Shown here: in pieces, positions 59,928 through 64,000 of the stretch
Position numbering within the stretch: position 1 is the stretch's first letter
How the letters are laid out: each line of letters starts with the position of its first letter
DNA from: Chryseobacterium candidae
Lineage (GTDB): Bacteria > Bacteroidota > Bacteroidia > Flavobacteriales > Weeksellaceae
Assembly (NCBI RefSeq): GCF_004916905.1
Contig: NZ_SDLV01000012.1
Coordinates: 62,001-126,000, forward strand
Direction of reading: 5' to 3'
DNA: 64,000 nt
Position numbers and translations under genes: made by a program
Notes under the pieces: generated by a model
Databases searched by the model: none
Told to the model about the DNA's origin: nothing
Seen by the model: only the letters and a program-made list of their open reading frames with translations

Positions 59928-60746
59928 ATGAAAAACTTACTTACAGGTGTACTTACACTATTTGCAATGAGTTTCGGATTCGCACAATTCAATATTGATG
60001 TGACTACCCAGACAGGAAACTTAAATGTTGCTACAGTAGACCAAACTGGTCTTTTGAACATGAATTCTCTTACACAAACAGGGAATCGTAATACCGCAGA
60101 TATCGACCAGATAGGAATTTTAAATGTCAATAATGCACAAAGTATCGGAAACAGAAACTCTATAGATGTAGACCAGGTGGGTATTGGGAACTCAAATGAA
60201 GTGATGCAGACGGGAAACAGAAACTCTGCTTCAACATGGCAGTTAGGAGTACTTAACTCTACAGAACAAACTCAGACCGGAAGAAGAAATGATGCTTCTT
60301 CAGTACAGATTGGATTAGGGAACTCAGTTTTTCAATATCAGGATGGGAGAAGAAATGATGCTTCTGCTATTCAGGTAGGTATTGGTAATGCCGCTTATCA
60401 GGTTCAGCTGGGAAGAAGAAATGATGCTGGCGCTCTTCAGCTAGGTGATAATAACGTTCTTGTTCAGTATCAGGATGGTAATGATAACAGTGCTACTCAC
60501 GTACAAGTTGGTACAGGTAATATTGCTGCCTCAGTTCAGGTAGGGGATGATAACAGTTCTTCAGGATTTCAGGTAGGTAATGCCAACCAGCTTTATCAGT
60601 TCCAGATAGGAGATTCAAACTCAGCTATTGATCTTCAGATGGGTAATGGTAACTTTACCTGGGTAGCTCAGAGTGGTGTTAGCCAGGTTCATGTAGGAAC
60701 TCAGATGGGTAATGGAAACTCAATGATTGTGAACCAGTCGAATTAA
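59928..60746 (+). CDS. csgA: Curli major subunit-like amyloid protein (curlin repeats)
   Basis: A 272-residue secreted protein made almost wholly of curlin repeats. The signal peptide ends near FGFAQ (residue 20); from residue 28, 22 units follow with an unbroken 11-residue period, each Gln-x-Gly-x-x-Asn, then residue 270 begins a final QSN. This is the amyloid-forming CsgA/CsgB pattern (about 13 such units in E. coli CsgA), so it should form extracellular fibres. Odd units carry charged residues and even ones hydrophobic residues, giving a 22-residue supercycle. Three 66-bp tandem repeats (60279, 60345, 60411) encode GRRNDA units, suggesting recent duplication. Confidence 0.9.
   Translation: MKNLLTGVLTLFAMSFGFAQFNIDVTTQTGNLNVATVDQTGLLNMNSLTQTGNRNTADIDQIGILNVNNAQSIGNRNSIDVDQVGIGNSNEVMQTGNRNSASTWQLGVLNSTEQTQTGRRNDASSVQIGLGNSVFQYQDGRRNDASAIQVGIGNAAYQVQLGRRNDAGALQLGDNNVLVQYQDGNDNSATHVQVGTGNIAASVQVGDDNSSSGFQVGNANQLYQFQIGDSNSAIDLQMGNGNFTWVAQSGVSQVHVGTQMGNGNSMIVNQSN
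60279..60476 (+). repeat. 66-bp tandem repeats inside csgA
   Basis: Near-identical segments beginning GGAAGAAGAAATGATGCT start at 60279, 60345 and 60411, spaced exactly 66 bases (22 codons). They encode the GRRNDA pairs of units and indicate in-frame expansion by unequal recombination or slippage. Confidence 0.85.
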
Positions 60747-60782
60747 GTCCTATAACAAAATACTGTAAATCTTAGAAATTGT

Positions 60783-60812
60783 AAAGGAGAAACTACAGTG
60801 TTTCTCCTTTTT
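60783..60812 (+). terminator. Strong hairpin with T-run between csgA and csgB-like genes
   Basis: An 11-base perfect stem (AAAGGAGAAAC, 60783-60793, with GTTTCTCCTTT, 60800-60810) around a 6-base loop, ending in T-rich sequence. It looks like a rho-independent terminator. As no TAnnTTTG box lies between it and the next gene, it probably acts as an attenuator giving more csgA than downstream mRNA. Confidence 0.85.
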
Positions 60813-60861
60813 ACCTTCAGTTTGACAGATTTGTTATTCATGAAACTTTAATAAACAAGCT

Positions 60862-61260
60862 ATGTTTAACTTAAGATGGAGTGTTTTGGCTCTTTTTACA
60901 TTCTTGCCACTACATGCACAGGAAATAGACTGGGATAAGATAAACAGTAATACAATCTTTAATCTTATAGCCATGCAGCAGAAAGATCAGAGTTCTTATG
61001 GATACGGTATTATTCAGATGGGAGACTATAATAATGCCGAACTTTCCGTTAACGCCCGAACGAATATTGTAGTAAAACAGCTTGGAGATTTTAATACCCT
61101 ATATTTTATCAATTCATTCACAGATAAAGAAGCAAAAGCTGCCATTACTGCACAGGGAAATAATAATATTATTGATGTTACAGGAAGCAACAGTATTTCG
61201 GATGGAATTCAGATTAATGTAAAAGGAGATAATAAAACAGTTTTCATGAGAAACTATTAA
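60862..61260 (+). CDS. csgB: Curli minor subunit-like protein (nucleator candidate)
   Basis: A 132-residue exported protein (signal peptide ending LHAQ, residue 20) with a few degenerate curlin-like units: GIIQMGDYNNAEL, then VVKQLGDFNTLYF, AAITAQGNNNIIDV and IQINVKGDNKTVF. The pattern Gln-x-Gly-x-x-Asn is weak and irregular compared with the neighbour. By position and size it is the best candidate for the nucleator that starts fibre growth; CsgB identity is inferred, not shown. The last residues (MRNY) resemble a non-repeat tail. Its gene is 8 bases upstream of the csgE-like gene. Confidence 0.65.
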   Translation: MFNLRWSVLALFTFLPLHAQEIDWDKINSNTIFNLIAMQQKDQSSYGYGIIQMGDYNNAELSVNARTNIVVKQLGDFNTLYFINSFTDKEAKAAITAQGNNNIIDVTGSNSISDGIQINVKGDNKTVFMRNY

Positions 61261-61267
61261 AACACAA

Positions 61268-62002
61268 ATGATGAAAATTTTATATTCCCTCAGCCTGGGT
61301 ACATTTTTTACCTTCCTGTCTGTATGGGTTTATGGGCAGGAAGATAAAAAAGTAAACGCCAGGATAGAGAGCAGTCTCCTTGAAAACCAGGTCAGGTTGA
61401 AAGCTGTAGTAATCAATAACACCGCTGTTTATAAAGAACTGAATTACCTTTTGGTTTCTATTAAAAAAGGGAATGGCGGAAATCTCTCCAATAATCAGCA
61501 GAATGGTAAATTTTCTGTCAACCCCAATGAAGTAAAGGTATTATCGGAAATCAATGTGAATCTCGAATCAAAAGATGCTCTTAAAGCTTTCCTTTACATC
61601 AGGGATGAAGAAACCCAGAAGCTGATTGCCAAAGACAGTCTGGAAATGAACAGTGATCTTTTTAAGAAAAAAACAGCTAAGATAGAAGAAGATGCTGCTT
61701 ACGAACTCAGAGGGCTTACTATAGATGATACAAAAACCAAAGTAGGAAAAGACTTTTATGATATGTTTTACATGCAGTACAGTCAGCTTCCCGATAAAAG
61801 CAGCAGCGTAATTACTATTTCAGAACTTCCTCTCCGTGGAACAAGTGGTCAGATTAATATTCAGATGGAAGATAAAATTATTTACAGTTTTATGACCAAT
61901 CCGGCAGAGGAATATTTAAAAGAACAGCTAGGTTATAGCTTAAAATACATCAAAGAATTTAATGCCAAAAAAAATCTTATAAAAAATGAATTTATCTATT
62001 AA
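61268..62002 (+). CDS. csgE: CsgE with an N-terminal CsgH-like domain (fusion)
   Basis: A 244-residue exported protein (signal peptide to about residue 24). The C-terminal part (about 146-244) is CsgE, the cap/adaptor of the curli secretion channel: LTIDDTKTKVGKDFYDMFY, TISELPLRGTSGQINIQM and KIIYSFMTNPAEEYLKE match the E. coli pattern. The N-terminal 120 residues are not in E. coli CsgE (129 residues in all). They contain LNYLLVSIKKGNGGNLSNNQ, the segment NGKFSVNPNEVKVLSEINVN and AFLYIRDEE, which resemble CsgH, a curli chaperone known from alphaproteobacteria. The fusion would link subunit holding to channel delivery. The CsgH reading is a pattern judgement. Confidence 0.8.
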   Translation: MMKILYSLSLGTFFTFLSVWVYGQEDKKVNARIESSLLENQVRLKAVVINNTAVYKELNYLLVSIKKGNGGNLSNNQQNGKFSVNPNEVKVLSEINVNLESKDALKAFLYIRDEETQKLIAKDSLEMNSDLFKKKTAKIEEDAAYELRGLTIDDTKTKVGKDFYDMFYMQYSQLPDKSSSVITISELPLRGTSGQINIQMEDKIIYSFMTNPAEEYLKEQLGYSLKYIKEFNAKKNLIKNEFIY

Positions 62003-62004
62003 AA

Positions 62005-62424
62005 ATGTCCGCCATGAAAACCTTTATCATTATTTTGATATGTATTGCGGGTGTTTTCTACGGAAAAGCTCAGCAGCTCGTCTATAAGCCGGTAAATCCT
62101 GCTTTCGGAGGAGATACATTTAATTACCAGTGGCTTTTAAGCTCTGCTAATGCACAGAACCCGTTTGATGAAAAAAATGATTACAGCAATTTGCTGGATC
62201 GTGTGAATTCCCTTGATAGTTTTACCCAGAGTCTTAACAGACAAATTCTCAGTGAGCTTTCAAGAAAACTGTTTGATGAACAGTTTGGTGATGGAAACAT
62301 AAAACCCGGAAATTACCTTTTCGGATCCCTTTATCTGCAAATTACCAATACTAATCAGGGACTTTTAATCAATATTTTGGATACCAGCAATGGCGATCAG
62401 TCCGAGATCGTAATTCCGAAATAG
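62005..62424 (+). CDS. csgF: CsgF, curli secretion accessory protein
   Basis: A 139-residue exported protein; MSAMKTF and the second ATG (MKTF at 62014) are alternative starts, the second giving a tidier signal peptide. Mature N-terminus LVYKPVNPAFGGDTFNYQWLL followed by SSANAQNPF matches the E. coli CsgF region that inserts into the CsgG pore (FGG and an AQ-type patch are conserved). CsgF sits at the outer-membrane exit and couples the nucleator to the channel. It follows csgE by two bases. Confidence 0.9.
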   Translation: MSAMKTFIIILICIAGVFYGKAQQLVYKPVNPAFGGDTFNYQWLLSSANAQNPFDEKNDYSNLLDRVNSLDSFTQSLNRQILSELSRKLFDEQFGDGNIKPGNYLFGSLYLQITNTNQGLLINILDTSNGDQSEIVIPK

Positions 62425-62448
62425 GAAATCACTAAAAATAAACTTACC

Positions 62449-63813
62449 ATGACAACCTACACTTATACCAGAATCTTTTTCTGCACCTTCCTGCTATGCA
62501 TTATGCAGGCCTGTAGTTCAATATTTGGCTTACCTTCGGATCCCGAAAAGCCAACAATGGGAGAGGTTACTTCTTCCACTGCGGAACTGAAAAATCTTCC
62601 GCTTCCCAAAGAAAAGATTGTAATAGGAGTCTACAAATTCAGAGATCAGACCGGCCAGTATAAACCTTCCGAAAATGGAAACAACTGGAGTACGGCAGTC
62701 CCTCAGGGAACGACTACCATTCTCATTAAAGCATTAGAAGACAGCCGCTGGTTTATCCCTATTGAAAGAGAAAATATTGCCAATCTACTTAATGAAAGAC
62801 AGATCATCCGTTCCACAAGACAGGAATACATCAAGGATGCAGACAAAAACAATCAATCACTTCCCCCTCTTTTATATGCCGGGATTCTTCTTGAAGGCGG
62901 CGTTATCTCATACGACAGCAATATTCTGACCGGAGGACTTGGAGCAAGGTATTTCGGAATCGGTGCTTCCACGCAGTACCGCCAGGACAGAATTACGATC
63001 TATCTCCGTGCTGTCTCTACCCTTAACGGAGAAATTCTTAAAACGGTTTATACTTCTAAAACCATTCTTTCAACCAGTGTTAACGGAAGCTTTTTCAGAT
63101 ATATTGATACGGAAAGACTACTGGAAGCTGAAGTAGGGCTTACTCAAAATGAGCCTGTTCAGCTCGCCGTGACAGAAGCGATAGAAAAGGCTGTAAAAGC
63201 TCTGATTGTTGAAGGGATCAGAGATAAAATATGGGGGAAAGCAATAGATGAGAATGGAGGATATCAAAGCTTAATCAACGAATATAACAGAGAGCAGGAG
63301 CAAAATAATGACAGAGTTGTTGGAGGCAGATATCCGCAGGATTACAGACAGAAAGTATCCATATTTGCGAATGTGGAAGGGCAGAAAGTTAAAGATGACT
63401 ATGTAAGTCCAAAGATGAATGTTGGTGGAAAAATAGGATTTAAATATTTTCTTACTCCCTATCTGAATATGGAACTGAACGCAAGCTATTTTACGCTTGA
63501 AAATTCAAATATTGTAAAAAGAAACTACTTCGGTCCTGAAGTGAATCTGGAATACATCCTTTTTCCGAAATACAGATTCAGCCCATTTGTATACGGTGGA
63601 GCAGGAGCGATGTATTCAAAATATAAACCTCAATATAAAGCACAGTTCGGTGGCGGACTGGAATATATGATCAGCCGGAATTTTTCACTGAGAGCCTCCG
63701 CACAATATGACCTTGGTTTCAAAGACGACTGGGAAGGTCTTGTTAATGGGAAAAGAAAAGATCAGGCTTTGCGCTTTGGAATAGGAATCAACTTTTACTT
63801 CGGAAACAAATAA
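62449..63813 (+). CDS. csgG: CsgG curli secretion channel with C-terminal beta-barrel extension
   Basis: A 454-residue lipoprotein (Cys22 in MQACSS), much longer than E. coli CsgG (262 mature residues). Residues about 46-275 match CsgG: LPLPKEKIVIGVYKFRDQTG, the NNWSTAVPQGTTTILIKALE block, RWFIPIERENIANLLNERQI and YFGIGASTQYRQDRITI, then SKTILSTSVNGSFFRYID. The eyelet Asn-Phe of E. coli is Asn79-Trp80, and the preceding Tyr seems to be lost. Residues about 300-454 form an outer-membrane beta-barrel (alternating strands from VSIFANVEGQ to the terminal RFGIGINFYF), which is an added module. It ends 11 bases before the next lipoprotein gene. Confidence 0.93.
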   Translation: MTTYTYTRIFFCTFLLCIMQACSSIFGLPSDPEKPTMGEVTSSTAELKNLPLPKEKIVIGVYKFRDQTGQYKPSENGNNWSTAVPQGTTTILIKALEDSRWFIPIERENIANLLNERQIIRSTRQEYIKDADKNNQSLPPLLYAGILLEGGVISYDSNILTGGLGARYFGIGASTQYRQDRITIYLRAVSTLNGEILKTVYTSKTILSTSVNGSFFRYIDTERLLEAEVGLTQNEPVQLAVTEAIEKAVKALIVEGIRDKIWGKAIDENGGYQSLINEYNREQEQNNDRVVGGRYPQDYRQKVSIFANVEGQKVKDDYVSPKMNVGGKIGFKYFLTPYLNMELNASYFTLENSNIVKRNYFGPEVNLEYILFPKYRFSPFVYGGAGAMYSKYKPQYKAQFGGGLEYMISRNFSLRASAQYDLGFKDDWEGLVNGKRKDQALRFGIGINFYFGNK

Positions 63814-63824
63814 AAACACGAACT

Positions 63825-64000
63825 ATGAAAACTATAATTAAAATATTCAGCATATTCATCTTTGCTTTTTGTCTGTTTTCATGCAATGAAGACCTTGTGG
63901 AACAGGCTCAAACAGGAATGTTAAAAGGAAAAGTCGTGAAAAGAGGCAGTAATGTGCCGATTCCTAACGTGAAAATTTTCACTAATCCTACGACACAAAC
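63825..64000 (+). CDS. Lipoprotein with carboxypeptidase-like regulatory domain (3' end outside window)
   Basis: 58 codons are visible. They encode a lipoprotein signal peptide (LFSC, Cys20) and the start of a beta-sandwich of the carboxypeptidase regulatory type (GMLKGKVVKRGSNVPIPNVKIFT with the conserved turn). It starts 11 bases after csgG and thus belongs to the curli operon; such lipoproteins could anchor or help assemble fibres at the cell surface (inference). The rest of the gene and any further operon genes lie beyond the edge. Confidence 0.75.
   Translation, partial: MKTIIKIFSIFIFAFCLFSCNEDLVEQAQTGMLKGKVVKRGSNVPIPNVKIFTNPTTQ

Noticed and set aside
60279..60476. 66-bp repeats considered as a CRISPR or satellite array
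   Set aside because: The repeats are in frame with and encode the curlin units of csgA, with no unique spacers between them.

Overview
The window looks like a chromosomal segment of a low-GC Bacteroidota bacterium, most probably Chryseobacterium or a close Weeksellaceae relative. This is inferred from several things seen together: Bacteroidota-type promoters (TTTG, about 19 bases, TAnnTTTG) in front of several genes, a type IX secretion C-terminal sorting domain, two TonB-dependent receptors, a paired M16 peptidase operon, DUF3037 with a HipA-like kinase, and many AT-rich intergenic repeats. I found no tRNA, rRNA, CRISPR array, prophage or insertion sequence.

Layout. 1-7 kb: truncated ABC ATPase, YceI lipoprotein, pheS, a minus-strand pair (NAD(P)-binding reductase and DJ-1/PfpI amidotransferase-like protein) divergent from an HxlR regulator, a DUF3108 protein, and a TrxR-like reductase with its adrenodoxin-type ferredoxin. 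7-16.5 kb: LOG-family nucleotide hydrolase, pepD, a lipoprotein, a LURP-one-like protein, recR with a glycosyltransferase, secG, and an inactive/active M16 peptidase pair. 16.7-28 kb: PcrA/UvrD helicase, a large TonB receptor, cstA, then a minus-strand run of T9SS cargo, HipA-like kinase, DUF3037 protein and esterase. 28-39.7 kb: two lipoproteins, a hydrolase, a flavin reductase, and a tyrosine catabolism locus (hppD, hmgA, fahA) with two class I CoA-transferases between hppD and hmgA. 39.7-49 kb: a TonB receptor overlapping a periplasmic thioredoxin, three GNAT acetyltransferases, a LysR regulator divergent from a quinone-reductase/monooxygenase/PfpI operon with a decayed metallophosphoesterase fragment between them, and an AhpD-DoxX operon beside a Crp-type regulator. 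49-56 kb: a complete glycine betaine ABC importer behind a long untranslated leader, aldo/keto reductase, AlkD-type DNA glycosylase and an NMO-type flavin oxidoreductase. 56-59.5 kb: mpl, a lipoprotein, a PlsC-like acyltransferase and a NudL-like Nudix hydrolase.

The right end (59.9-64 kb, open at the edge) is the most interesting part: a curli (functional amyloid) operon with major subunit, minor subunit, CsgE, CsgF, CsgG and a lipoprotein running out of the window. It departs from the enterobacterial plan. The CsgE protein carries an extra N-terminal domain that I read as CsgH-like. CsgG has a C-terminal beta-barrel extension and altered pore-constriction residues. The major subunit has 22 units with an unbroken 11-residue period and a basic-to-acidic switch along its length. 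A strong hairpin with a T-run separates the subunit gene from the assembly genes and could set their stoichiometry.
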